A stretch of 64,000 nt of DNA. Source: Bradyrhizobium ottawaense (lineage in GTDB: Bacteria; Pseudomonadota; Alphaproteobacteria; Rhizobiales; Xanthobacteraceae). Shown piece by piece: positions 45,836 to 54,095 of the stretch. Location: positions 2,356,001 to 2,420,000 of the forward strand of contig NZ_LT629693.1 in NCBI RefSeq assembly GCF_900099825.1, given 5' to 3'. The notes below the pieces were generated by a model. That model was given only the letters and a program-made list of their open reading frames with translations, did not search any database and was not told the origin of the DNA. The number at the start of each line of letters is the position of its first letter. Position 1 is the first letter of the stretch. The position numbers and the translations under genes were made by a program.

Positions 45836-46190
45836 TCACCCCGCGATAGTGCCGCCGCCATCCACCACCACAGTCGAACCTGTCGCGAACGGGGTGGATG
45901 CCAAGTACAATACCGCGTTCGCAACATCGGAAGATTCTCCGATGCGCCGGATCGGCAATCGCTCAGATACGCTGGCAAACATTGCCTCGCGTTCGGTTTC
46001 TGCCATGCCGGCCCACAATGGAGTCGCGATCAGTCCGGGCGAGACTGCGTTCACTCTGGTCGGAGCGAGCTCAAGAGCCAGGCCGCGGCCAGCGCCTCGA
46101 GTGCGGCGTTGACGGCGCCTTGCAGAACGGTATTCGCCGACGGGCGAACGCTGCGGAAGCCGGAGTCCGAAAATCCTGGGCGGAGCTTCT
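45836..46190 (-). pseudogene. SDR (short-chain dehydrogenase) C-terminal remnant with frameshift
   Basis: The 3' half is clear: LELAPTRVNAVSPGLIATPL, then LPIRRIGESSDVANAVLYL and GSTVVVDGGG. Upstream, GAVNAALEALA continues the same family in another frame; adding one base near 46082 would restore GAVNAALEALARGLALELAP. The Rossmann N-terminus and catalytic Tyr are missing. It is a dead fragment at the edge of the IS91 scar zone. Confidence 0.65.
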
Positions 46191-46207
46191 AGGGCTAAGG
46201 CGTCCGG

Positions 46208-47839
46208 TTACTGCGCGGCGGCAACGCGCCCTGTGTAGGTCCCAGTCAGAAGATCGACGCCCTTGTCGGCGACCGCCATGACGGTGGCGTTCGTGTTGGC
46301 GCTGATGATCCTGGGCATAATGGAGGCGTCCATGACCCGAAGGCCGTCTATCCCCTTGACCCGCAAGTCGGGCGTGACCACGGTCGTGGGGTCTTCCGCC
46401 CTGCCCATGCGGCAGGTGCCGACCGGGTGAAAGTTGCTCTGCGTCGTCGCTTTCATGTATTCGACGAGCTCCGCGTCGTCCGTTGTTGCCTGTCCCGGCG
46501 ACAGCTCTTCTTCCACGATGTCAATGAACGGTGCTGTTGCGACGATCGTCCGGAGATACTTTAGCGCCTTCAATAGGCGTCGCGTGTCTTCCGGATCGCT
46601 CATCCAATTCGGATCGACCTCAGCGTCATCCTCTGGAAGCGCCGATTTCAAGCGGACGGACCCGTAGGAAAGCGGGCGAACCAAATTGGCCAGAAGCGTA
46701 ACGGCGTTGCGTGGCTTGACCGTCAGTGTCGGCCACATCAGACCAATGCAATAGATTTGGATATCTGGCGGCCCGGCGGGATCGTCCAAATTGACGAACG
46801 CCATCGTCTCGGATCCCGTGGAAGCGATAGGGCCTGTGCCAAAAGCGTAATACTGAATGACGTTCCGGATCAGCTTGATCCCTGCGTCCTCGCCGAAATA
46901 ACCAAACGGGCCCTTCGTCGAAAGCGACAGAAAGACTTCGTTGTGATCTTGCAGATTCTGGCCGACGCCGGGCAGGTCGGCTACGACTGGGATGTCGAAC
47001 TGGGCCAGGTGATCGGCGGGTCCGATCCCTGAAAGCATCAGGAGCTTGGGCGTGGCGAGCGCCCCGGCCGTCAAGACGACTTCATGCGTCGCCTTCGCCT
47101 GATGAACCTTCCCGTCTTTGACGTATTCGATCCCGATCGCCCGCTGACCGTCGAACAGCACCCGGTTGGCCCTCGCTTCGGTAACCAGGGTCAACCGCTC
47201 GTCGCCGATCACCGGCCTCAAGAACGAGTCCGCCGAGCTGCGGCGTTTTCCTCGAAAGGTCGTCGATTGTTCGTACCCCACGCCGTGCAGCTGACCGCCC
47301 GTGAAATCGTCGGTGAAAGGGACTTTCAGTTTTTGCAGCGTCCGGACGAAGATGTTGGCGGCCTCGGAGATGTAGGCCGGGTCGGAAACCTTGAGAGGCC
47401 CGTCTCCACTGTGCGCGGCGTTCTCCAGCCTGACGTTGCCCTCCTGCTTGCGGAAGTAGGGGACCAGATCGTCCCAGCCCCAGCCCGCATCGCCGGATAA
47501 CGTGTTCCAACGGTCATAGTCGTCCTTGGAGCCGCGGGCGTAGGTCATGGCGTTGACCGAGCTTCCCCCGCCAACGACGTTCCCTTGCATGATGTCGACG
47601 GCTCGCCCCTCGAGCGCGGGCTGGGGCGTCGAAGTGTAGCGCTTGATGTAGGGCGATTTGCCGAACACGATTTTGACGGCGCCAGCGGGAATGTGGATCA
47701 GCATATTGTCGTCGAGCGGCCCGGCCTCCAAAAGCAACACCGTCGCCCCATGGTCTTTGACCAAGCGGCTGGCCACGACGCAGCCGGCGCTGCCTGCTCC
47801 CACCACGATGTAGTCGAAGGTATCGGACACTGAGGTCAT
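46208..47839 (-). CDS. GMC-family FAD oxidoreductase
   Basis: A 543-residue flavoprotein of the choline dehydrogenase/alcohol oxidase type. The N-terminal dinucleotide fold is YIVVGAGSAGCVVASRL, the first GMC signature is GNVVGGGSSVNAMTYARG, and the second is GALATPKLLMLSGIGP. The catalytic His is in NFHPVGTCRMG and the C-terminal partner is ANTNATVMAVADKG. The length matches the family. It oxidises an unknown alcohol. It sits 54 bp upstream of a GST gene on the same strand, forming a likely two-gene unit. Confidence 0.93.
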   Translation of the reverse strand: MTSVSDTFDYIVVGAGSAGCVVASRLVKDHGATVLLLEAGPLDDNMLIHIPAGAVKIVFGKSPYIKRYTSTPQPALEGRAVDIMQGNVVGGGSSVNAMTYARGSKDDYDRWNTLSGDAGWGWDDLVPYFRKQEGNVRLENAAHSGDGPLKVSDPAYISEAANIFVRTLQKLKVPFTDDFTGGQLHGVGYEQSTTFRGKRRSSADSFLRPVIGDERLTLVTEARANRVLFDGQRAIGIEYVKDGKVHQAKATHEVVLTAGALATPKLLMLSGIGPADHLAQFDIPVVADLPGVGQNLQDHNEVFLSLSTKGPFGYFGEDAGIKLIRNVIQYYAFGTGPIASTGSETMAFVNLDDPAGPPDIQIYCIGLMWPTLTVKPRNAVTLLANLVRPLSYGSVRLKSALPEDDAEVDPNWMSDPEDTRRLLKALKYLRTIVATAPFIDIVEEELSPGQATTDDAELVEYMKATTQSNFHPVGTCRMGRAEDPTTVVTPDLRVKGIDGLRVMDASIMPRIISANTNATVMAVADKGVDLLTGTYTGRVAAAQ

Positions 47840-47893
47840 TTGGTTTTTTCCTTCAAATGAAAGCCAGGACTCCGCAAACTCCAGGCAATAGAC

Positions 47894-48673
47894 CTAGAAG
47901 TCGCGATCGAGGTCGGGGAAGAACTCGGCAAGCAAATTGCCGATGTACTGTGTGAGGTTCGGGAGGCTTCGGGCGTAGTCGGTCAGCCTGGGATGCATCT
48001 CGCGGAGCTGATAGACCAGGATGGTCATTCCAAAGACGACCGCGTCAAAAGACGTCGGCCGGTCGGTCCCGAGAAGATAGCGATTTTCGCCCAGAATTTC
48101 GGCGACGGCCGCGAGGTCCTTGGACGCCTTGTCCACGATTTCGGCGGGCGTATAACGCGCGATGCCCTGCTTGTAGGTGCGGTCTTCCATGTCGTCCCGC
48201 AGCCCCTGAAGGCCGGGGCCTATTCCGCCGAAGGCATGCTCGAAGAACCAGTCCGAACCTTCTTGATCATAGAACTCGTAGATCAGCGCGATCCAATAGA
48301 GGTGGTCCTCCAGCGTACGCTGGACGAGGTGGCCGACAGCGCGCTGATGGTCGCTCAAACCGGCGTCGGGATCTGGAAAGGCGGTCTTCAGAAAGCCGAT
48401 GACCAGGTCGGAATCGGCGACTTTCACGCCATCGACCGTGATGAAAGGCACCTTTCCACGCGGCGCATTGCCAACGCCCTGCTCGGCGACGGGTTCGAAG
48501 GGGATTCCCTGGAAACGAAGATGAGCTGTCAGCTTCGCAGAAAAAGGCGACAGCGTCGGAACCCTGCGCGCGACGTCGGGATCGAAAATGCCGAAGCGGT
48601 GCAGAGTCATGACAGTCGACGGTCCAAAATGGACCTTATCGTACGGGTTCACATAGACGGGGATCTTCTTCAT
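47894..48673 (-). CDS. Glutathione S-transferase, metaxin/FAX-like
   Basis: About 259 residues. A thioredoxin-fold N-domain (SPFSAKLTAHLRFQGIPFEP, PRGKVPFITVDG, DSDLVIGFL) is followed by a helical C-domain with RPTSFDAVVFGMT. The pattern is that of FAX/Tom37-like GSTs found in catabolic clusters. Such enzymes may cleave ethers or remove halogens with glutathione, but the substrate is unknown. The ATG at 48673 has GAAGGA about 10 nt upstream; the preceding GTG is less likely. It is upstream of the GMC gene in the same direction. Confidence 0.82.
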   Translation of the reverse strand: MKKIPVYVNPYDKVHFGPSTVMTLHRFGIFDPDVARRVPTLSPFSAKLTAHLRFQGIPFEPVAEQGVGNAPRGKVPFITVDGVKVADSDLVIGFLKTAFPDPDAGLSDHQRAVGHLVQRTLEDHLYWIALIYEFYDQEGSDWFFEHAFGGIGPGLQGLRDDMEDRTYKQGIARYTPAEIVDKASKDLAAVAEILGENRYLLGTDRPTSFDAVVFGMTILVYQLREMHPRLTDYARSLPNLTQYIGNLLAEFFPDLDRDF

Positions 48674-48859
48674 CACAGGCGTCCTTCATCTCGATTCACG
48701 CTCACAGCCGTGAGCAGACCAGACCGAAGGCAGCGGCTCCGCCCGTCGTTTCTGGTGCACGTGGGGTATCGGGCATTTTCGAGACGATGATAATCGGATG
48801 AATGTCGACAGGACTTTTCGGGATTTGCGAGCAATGTCGTTAAAGCGGCATCCGAACGG

Positions 48860-49741
48860 TCAGTCCGCGACCAGATTCTTCGCCAGGAAATCGATGAACG
48901 TTCGCACACGCTGACTGGAGACGCTGCCTGCGGTGACAGCGTACAGATTGGCGTTGGAAGTCACGAACGTGTCGAGAGCGGTGACAAGTGCGCCAGAGGC
49001 AAGCTCCTTGCGGATATCCAAATCGTTTCGCATGATGACGCCGTGGCCGTCGAGCGCCCATTGGCGAAGAACGCCGCCATCGTTGGCAACGCGATTGCCC
49101 GCAACACGAACCGTAACCGGTCGTCCCTCAACGGTGAAAGACCACGAAGAAAAGGTCGATCCAGGGCGCGGGTGGACGAGGCAATTGTGCGCGGCCAGGT
49201 CATCTGGGTGATTGGGTGCAGCATGGTTTGCCCAATAGGATGGCGCGGCGCACACCACGCGGCGCCCTCGAAGCATCAGTCGAGCCTTGAGAGCCGAATC
49301 CGCCAAGGGGCCATTGCGGAGTGCTAGGTCAATGTCCTGCTCCACGAGATCGACGACACCATCGGACAAGTGCAGCGCAATTTGTACGGCGGGGTGTAAG
49401 TCGAGGAAGCGATCGATCAGCGGCGCTACTTCGGTCCGGCCAAAATCTTGCGTGGCCGTCATCCGGATTGGGCCGCGCAAGGGCCCATCCTGAACCCCGG
49501 CGATGGATGCGTCCCAGTCTGCCAAGAGCTTTCTAGCATCGGCGAGAAAACGTCGCCCTTCGAACGTGAAGCTCAATCTGCGGGTCGATCGCGTGATCAG
49601 ACTAACACGCGCCTGCTCTTCCAACTGCTGAAGCGCGACCGTCACCGTTGAGGTCGAAACAGACACTTGGCGGGCGGCGGCTGAAAAGCTGCCGGTCTCA
49701 GCTATCGTTACGTACAGGCGGAGGGCTTCCAGGGTGTCCAT
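48860..49741 (-). CDS. LysR-family transcriptional regulator
   Basis: About 293 residues. An N-terminal winged helix (MDTLEALRLYVTIAETGSFS, AARQVSVSTSTVTVALQQLE) is followed by a periplasmic-binding-like effector domain with DIDLALRNGPL and DGHGVIMRNDL. It is divergent from the Gfo/Idh gene, with 93 bp between starts, so it most likely controls that unit and itself, as LysR proteins usually do. The ATG at 49741 fits the family N-terminus; a TTG three codons upstream is not preferred. Confidence 0.93.
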   Translation of the reverse strand: MDTLEALRLYVTIAETGSFSAAARQVSVSTSTVTVALQQLEEQARVSLITRSTRRLSFTFEGRRFLADARKLLADWDASIAGVQDGPLRGPIRMTATQDFGRTEVAPLIDRFLDLHPAVQIALHLSDGVVDLVEQDIDLALRNGPLADSALKARLMLRGRRVVCAAPSYWANHAAPNHPDDLAAHNCLVHPRPGSTFSSWSFTVEGRPVTVRVAGNRVANDGGVLRQWALDGHGVIMRNDLDIRKELASGALVTALDTFVTSNANLYAVTAGSVSSQRVRTFIDFLAKNLVAD

Positions 49742-49834
49742 TTCTCGCAAATCCCGAAAGGTCCAATCGAGAATAGCCTAATTATCAACGAGACAAAAGC
49801 AATCGATATTGGCTTCAACAAGCAGGAGAAGCCC
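49742..49834. promoter_or_regulatory. Divergent LysR / Gfo-Idh promoter region
   Basis: The 93 bp between the two divergent starts are AT-rich for this genome (AATTATC and GATATTGG blocks) and must contain both promoters. Imperfect T-N11-A type sites can be drawn, but none is clear enough to name. Confidence 0.4.
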
Positions 49835-50974
49835 ATGTCCACCTCATCGACGATAGCCGACAGCCGTGCCCCCTCTGCCAACCACACGATCATCCGTGTC
49901 GGCCTGATCGGCGTCGGAAACTGGGCCTTGAACGGCCCCGTTCGCGTGCTCAGCCTTATGCCGCAATATGAAATGGCGGCTGTCTACAGCCAGCGTCGCG
50001 ACGCCGCGCAGTCTGCGGCGGACACCTTCGGTATCCGGCATGTCGTCGGATCGATCGATGAATTGGTTCGCCATCCAGACGTCGACATCGTCCTCGTGCT
50101 CACGACAGGTCCGCAGCACGAGGAAGCGGTACGCGCAGCGATCGCTGCGGGGAAGACCGTGTACTGCGAGTGGCCCTTGACGCCGGACTCGAAGACCTCG
50201 GCTGAACTGGTCGACCTTGCGGCAAAAGCCGGTGTGCAAACCATTCTCGGCACCCAACGCCGGTTCGCGCCAGGGCTGCGCTATCTGAAGGATCTTCTCG
50301 GCGATGGCTACGTCGGTCGTGTGCGCTCGGTCAGGATGCATGTGACGGTGAGCGGTTTCGGCAAAAATCGCAGCAAGGCGCTTCGTTGGAGCGCCTTCCC
50401 CGAAAATTTCATGGGCGTTACCTCAATTTTCGGCGCGCACTTGATGGACCCGCTCTTCTCGATCGTAGGCCGTCCGACTGAGATCTCGGCCGTTTCTGTC
50501 AACCAATGGCCGGAAATCACAATCGTCGAAACGGGCGAGGAGATCAGCACGAAGGTTCCGGATCAATTGCTGCTGCAAGGCATCCTCGCAAGCGGAGCGG
50601 TGTTCGCCGTTCATATCGAGGGCGGGAAGCATCATGGCACCGGCGTTCAGATCGATATCACGGGTGATGATGGTGACTTGCAGATCACCAACACCTCGGC
50701 ATTCGGGGACGTGGGCGAAGAATATAATCTATTCGGTGCCCGCGTAGCGGACACCAGGATGGCGCCACTCGCAGTGCCCGCATCGTACAACTGGTTGCCA
50801 CCCTCTGATCTTCCTAGCGGCGTGCTGGAGCTCGCCGATCTCTTCGAGGTTCATGCTCGCGATCTCGCAAGCGGCTCGCGAACCGTGCCCAGCTTCGAGG
50901 ACGCCCTGTTCATGCAGCGGCTGCTTGAACAGGCAGCGGTCTCGTCAGCCAGCGGAGATCGCATCAAGCTTTAG
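49835..50974 (+). CDS. Gfo/Idh/MocA-family oxidoreductase
   Basis: A 379-residue NAD(P)-dependent oxidoreductase. The Rossmann motif is VGLIGVGNWALNG, and the usual EKP motif is EWPL (VYCEWPLTPDS), as in the Gal80-like branch. The C-terminal domain has GAHLMDPLFSIVG. Gal80-like members are sometimes enzymes and sometimes binding proteins, so the activity is uncertain. It starts the rightward gene set and is divergent from the LysR gene. AGGAGAAG lies 5 nt before the ATG. Confidence 0.88.
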   Translation: MSTSSTIADSRAPSANHTIIRVGLIGVGNWALNGPVRVLSLMPQYEMAAVYSQRRDAAQSAADTFGIRHVVGSIDELVRHPDVDIVLVLTTGPQHEEAVRAAIAAGKTVYCEWPLTPDSKTSAELVDLAAKAGVQTILGTQRRFAPGLRYLKDLLGDGYVGRVRSVRMHVTVSGFGKNRSKALRWSAFPENFMGVTSIFGAHLMDPLFSIVGRPTEISAVSVNQWPEITIVETGEEISTKVPDQLLLQGILASGAVFAVHIEGGKHHGTGVQIDITGDDGDLQITNTSAFGDVGEEYNLFGARVADTRMAPLAVPASYNWLPPSDLPSGVLELADLFEVHARDLASGSRTVPSFEDALFMQRLLEQAAVSSASGDRIKL

Positions 50975-51112
50975 ACGCCGCCGCGGCCGGTCCTCCGCCT
51001 TCGGGCAAATCACACCGGCCGCGACCATCCTCCACCAACTGCCAGGTAACATTCGCGCCGCTCTGCGAGCAGGCGAACGATGATCACTGGAGCTTTTGAA
51101 AGGCGAAATGTC

Positions 51113-52114
51113 ATGCCAACCACCGCGAGAGTCGCCCGTATTCACGAATATGGTCCTCCCGAAGTCCTGAGGTTCGAGGACATCGTCGTGGATGAGCCGG
51201 GCGACGATGAAGCATTGATCCGCAACACCGTCATAGGTCTCAACTTCGTCGACGTTTATTATCGTAGAGGTACTCTTCCGGTCCCTGCCTTTCCAGCGAT
51301 CATCGGCGACGAGGCCGCCGGGGTAGTCGAAGCCGTTGGCAAAAACGTCGAGAACGTCAGCGTGGGTGACCGCGTCGTCTATGGCGATATCGCATTTGGC
51401 GCCTACGCTACGGCCCGCTTGCATCCTGCAGACCGGCTTGTCCGCATTCCGGCAGGTGTTTCTGACGACCAGGCAGCTAGTGCCTTTCTAAAGGGGCTCA
51501 CCGCTCGCTATCTGCTAAAAGAGGTGATCGAGCTCCGACCCGGTGACACCGTTCTGTATCATGCAGCAGCGGGCGGTGTAGGCCAGATTTTCGTTCAATG
51601 GGCGAAAGCACTTGGCCTAAAGGTGATCGGCACAGTGTCCAGCGACGCCAAGGCGAAGCTTGCACGTCATGCCGGCTGCGACCACGTCATCAATTATTCC
51701 TCCGAAGACTTCGTCGCCGAAGCGCTCGCGTTCACCGCAGGCAAAGGCGTGGCAGCTGTTTTCGACTCCGTCGGGGCGGACACGTTCCGTGGGTCGCTGG
51801 CAGTTCTCAGGCCGCGCGGAACGCTTGTGCAATTCGGGAATGCGTCTGGGTTCCCGGAACCGGTGGACCCATTCGAGTTGGCACCACGCGCGCTTTATCT
51901 GACGTGGCCCATTCTCCCTCACTATACGTCCACTGCAGAAGATCTGGCGATCGCCGCAGCCGACCTATTCGACGCAATCGCGACGGGAATTCTCAAGGTC
52001 GATCCCAGCAATCTTTATCCGTTTAGCCAGCTGATCGAGGCTCACCATGATCTCGAAGAGCGCCGAACCACCGGCGCGGCAGTGCTGCGTGTCACGGCCG
52101 CCGATCTCACTTGA
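51113..52114 (+). CDS. Zinc-independent quinone oxidoreductase (MDR family)
   Basis: About 333 residues, NADPH:quinone reductase-like. N-terminal GroES-like fold IHEYGPPEVLRFEDIVV, VIGLNFVDVYYRRGTLP, then the Rossmann block YHAAAGGVGQIFVQWAKALG. No zinc-binding cysteines are visible. Members reduce quinones or alpha,beta-unsaturated carbonyls. The ATG at 51113 follows a purine-rich GAAAGGCGAA; the in-frame ATG at 51080 is upstream of it. It lies between the Gfo/Idh and nitroreductase genes and is likely co-transcribed with them. Confidence 0.9.
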   Translation: MPTTARVARIHEYGPPEVLRFEDIVVDEPGDDEALIRNTVIGLNFVDVYYRRGTLPVPAFPAIIGDEAAGVVEAVGKNVENVSVGDRVVYGDIAFGAYATARLHPADRLVRIPAGVSDDQAASAFLKGLTARYLLKEVIELRPGDTVLYHAAAGGVGQIFVQWAKALGLKVIGTVSSDAKAKLARHAGCDHVINYSSEDFVAEALAFTAGKGVAAVFDSVGADTFRGSLAVLRPRGTLVQFGNASGFPEPVDPFELAPRALYLTWPILPHYTSTAEDLAIAAADLFDAIATGILKVDPSNLYPFSQLIEAHHDLEERRTTGAAVLRVTAADLT

Positions 52115-52194
52115 TCAAATCTCATGCGCCGCGACGTCCGGAGACGCCCGCGGCCCCGATCCACGAAACAATGCTCAACTAAAGGAATATTGCG

Positions 52195-52812
52195 ATGAAT
52201 ACTTCTGTGATTGAAGCGATCGAGCGCCAGAAAACCACCAACCTTTACGATGCGTCGAAAAGCATTCCCGACGATGAAATTCGTGAGCTGGTGCGCCTGG
52301 CGACATTCTCCCCGACCGCGTTCCACCTGCAGAATTGGCGCTTTATAGCAGTGCGGTCGCCGGAAGCCAAAGCAAGGCTGCGGGCGGTTGCGGCTAATCA
52401 GCCCAAGGTTACCGAAGCTGCCGTCACTTTCATCATGGTCGGTGAACTGGCCGTGGCTGACGTGATGGCTGATCGACTGGCGGGCTCGGTTGCGGCAGGT
52501 TTCATGCCTGTCGAGATGGTGCCGGGCTGGGAAGCCGCAGCAAAATCGCTTTACTTCGAGAAGCCTCAGACCCAGCGCGATGAGGCAATTCGATCGGCGA
52601 CCTTTGGCGCAAGCGGACTGATTCACGCCGCGCAGGCGATGGGTCTGGGCACTACGCCGATGATCGGGTTTGATCCGGTCGGCGTGTCACGTGAGTTTAG
52701 TCTCAGTGATAATGAGGTCCCGGCTCTGCTCGTTGCCGTCGGCTATCCGACGGAGGCGAATTGGCCGCAGAAGCCGCGTCGGCCGATTTTGGACGTGCTC
52801 GCGTTCGCGTAA
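52195..52812 (+). CDS. Nitroreductase-family flavoprotein
   Basis: A 205-residue FMN enzyme. It has the N-terminal helix with ERQKTTNLYD (where family members have RRS-R-F), the FMN-binding LATFSPTAFHLQNWRFIAV, and GLGTTPMIGFDP followed by VPALLVAVGYP. The family reduces nitro groups, quinones or enones using NAD(P)H. AAAGGAAT lies 7 nt before the ATG. It is 80 bp after the quinone oxidoreductase gene. It converges with the GlxA-type regulator gene. Confidence 0.9.
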   Translation: MNTSVIEAIERQKTTNLYDASKSIPDDEIRELVRLATFSPTAFHLQNWRFIAVRSPEAKARLRAVAANQPKVTEAAVTFIMVGELAVADVMADRLAGSVAAGFMPVEMVPGWEAAAKSLYFEKPQTQRDEAIRSATFGASGLIHAAQAMGLGTTPMIGFDPVGVSREFSLSDNEVPALLVAVGYPTEANWPQKPRRPILDVLAFA

Positions 52813-52946
52813 CTCTTCTGACCAGCGCCGGTCGCGTTTCACACCAGCCTCGTCGAACTCTCGGGAGATCGGCTGTGTGGTGAATCCGCCCAGCCGCGTA
52901 CCGGATACCCCTACCGGCGATCGCCGTGTAATGTCAGCGACAACGG

Positions 52947-53984
52947 TCAACCATGCCTCGAACCTCCTTGTGCACTCGCGGTAGCCGTTACCGAGCGAGT
53001 TGAGAACCGGCGCCGATAGTCACGTGGCGATATCGCCAAGTGGCGTTGGAACGTGGTGCGCATCCGTTCTTCATCGCCAAAACCGCAGTTGCGGGCGATG
53101 CGGTCGACGCCTTGCTCGGTTTCTTCCAGCAGGCGCCTGGCGGCCTCCAGCCGGAACACTTCGACTGCTTTGGCCGGAGTACGGCCTGTCTTTGCCTTAT
53201 AGCTTCGAGCGAAGTTTCTCGAACTCATGCCCACGCGTTCGGCGAGCAGATCGACATTCAGCCGTTCGTCGCTGAGATTGTTCGAGATCCAGATATGAAG
53301 GTTCTCGAAAGCGGTGGAAGTCAAAGTCTGGGATTGCAGAAGCTCGCTGAACTGCGACTGACCACCCGGCCGCTTCATGTAGATCACCAACTCCCGCGCG
53401 ACCTGCATGGCGATATCGCGACCGCAATCCGCCTGGATAAGGGCCAGCGCGAGATCGATCCCAGCGCTGACCCCCGCCGACGTCCAGATCGGACCGTCCT
53501 GAATGAAAATCGCGTCGCGTTCGACGGTCAGGCTCTCGTAGCGCTGATCTAACAGCTCGCATGAGGCCCAATGGGTTACGGCGCGACGGCCGTCAAGCAA
53601 ACCAGCTTCCGCCAACAGGAACGCTCCGCCACACACCGAAGCAGTTCGCCGTGCTTTGGATGCATGGGCTTCCAGCCAACGCACCAAGCGACCATCGGCA
53701 AGCGTAGGCTCCATGTTCAGCGCACCTGGAACCACGATGGTGTCCATCTCTACACTTTCGAACTGTGATATCGGCGCCGTCTCGATCGTCACCCCCTCGG
53801 CCGTCAGGATCGGTCCGCCGTCGAGGCTCACTGTGTGGCGGGCATAGCCGTGCCGCCCCTGCTGCTCCATGAACTTCGATGCTGACCAGAACACCGTGAG
53901 CGGACCGGTGAGGTCGAGCAGCCCCATTCCTTCGAAGGCTACGAAAAGCGCACAGCGGGCGAGCGGATCGATGCTGGTCATCAT
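52947..53984 (-). CDS. GlxA-type regulator (DJ-1/PfpI plus AraC helix-turn-helix)
   Basis: About 345 residues. The N-terminal two thirds are a DJ-1/PfpI-like domain (FVAFEGMGLLDLTGPLTVF, VCGGAFLLAEAGLLDGRRAV with nucleophile Cys). The C-terminal AraC domain has LAERVGMSSRNFARSYKAK and ARRLLEETEQGVDRIARNCG with GFGDEERMRTTFQRH following. It is divergent from the second GMC gene and probably regulates it. The ATG at 53984 or 53981 is the likely start; the frame extends to a TTG at 53996. Confidence 0.9.
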   Translation of the reverse strand: MMTSIDPLARCALFVAFEGMGLLDLTGPLTVFWSASKFMEQQGRHGYARHTVSLDGGPILTAEGVTIETAPISQFESVEMDTIVVPGALNMEPTLADGRLVRWLEAHASKARRTASVCGGAFLLAEAGLLDGRRAVTHWASCELLDQRYESLTVERDAIFIQDGPIWTSAGVSAGIDLALALIQADCGRDIAMQVARELVIYMKRPGGQSQFSELLQSQTLTSTAFENLHIWISNNLSDERLNVDLLAERVGMSSRNFARSYKAKTGRTPAKAVEVFRLEAARRLLEETEQGVDRIARNCGFGDEERMRTTFQRHLAISPRDYRRRFSTRSVTATASAQGGSRHG

Positions 53985-54004
53985 GGCTGAAATCAAGGAG
54001 TATA

Positions 54005-54018
54005 TGTCATTTCGGACA
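54005..54018. promoter_or_regulatory. Inverted repeat between the GlxA-type regulator and the GMC gene
   Basis: TGTC-ATTTCG-GACA is a short inverted repeat in the divergent promoter region, 21 bp from the regulator start and about 78 bp from the GMC start. It is a possible operator for the AraC-type regulator. Confidence 0.35.
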
Positions 54019-54095
54019 GGTTATCACACGCCTAACGTTGGCTTGTCAATCACGGGCCGGGCGATAGCCGCGACCCCAGCGTCAGGAGAAAGACT

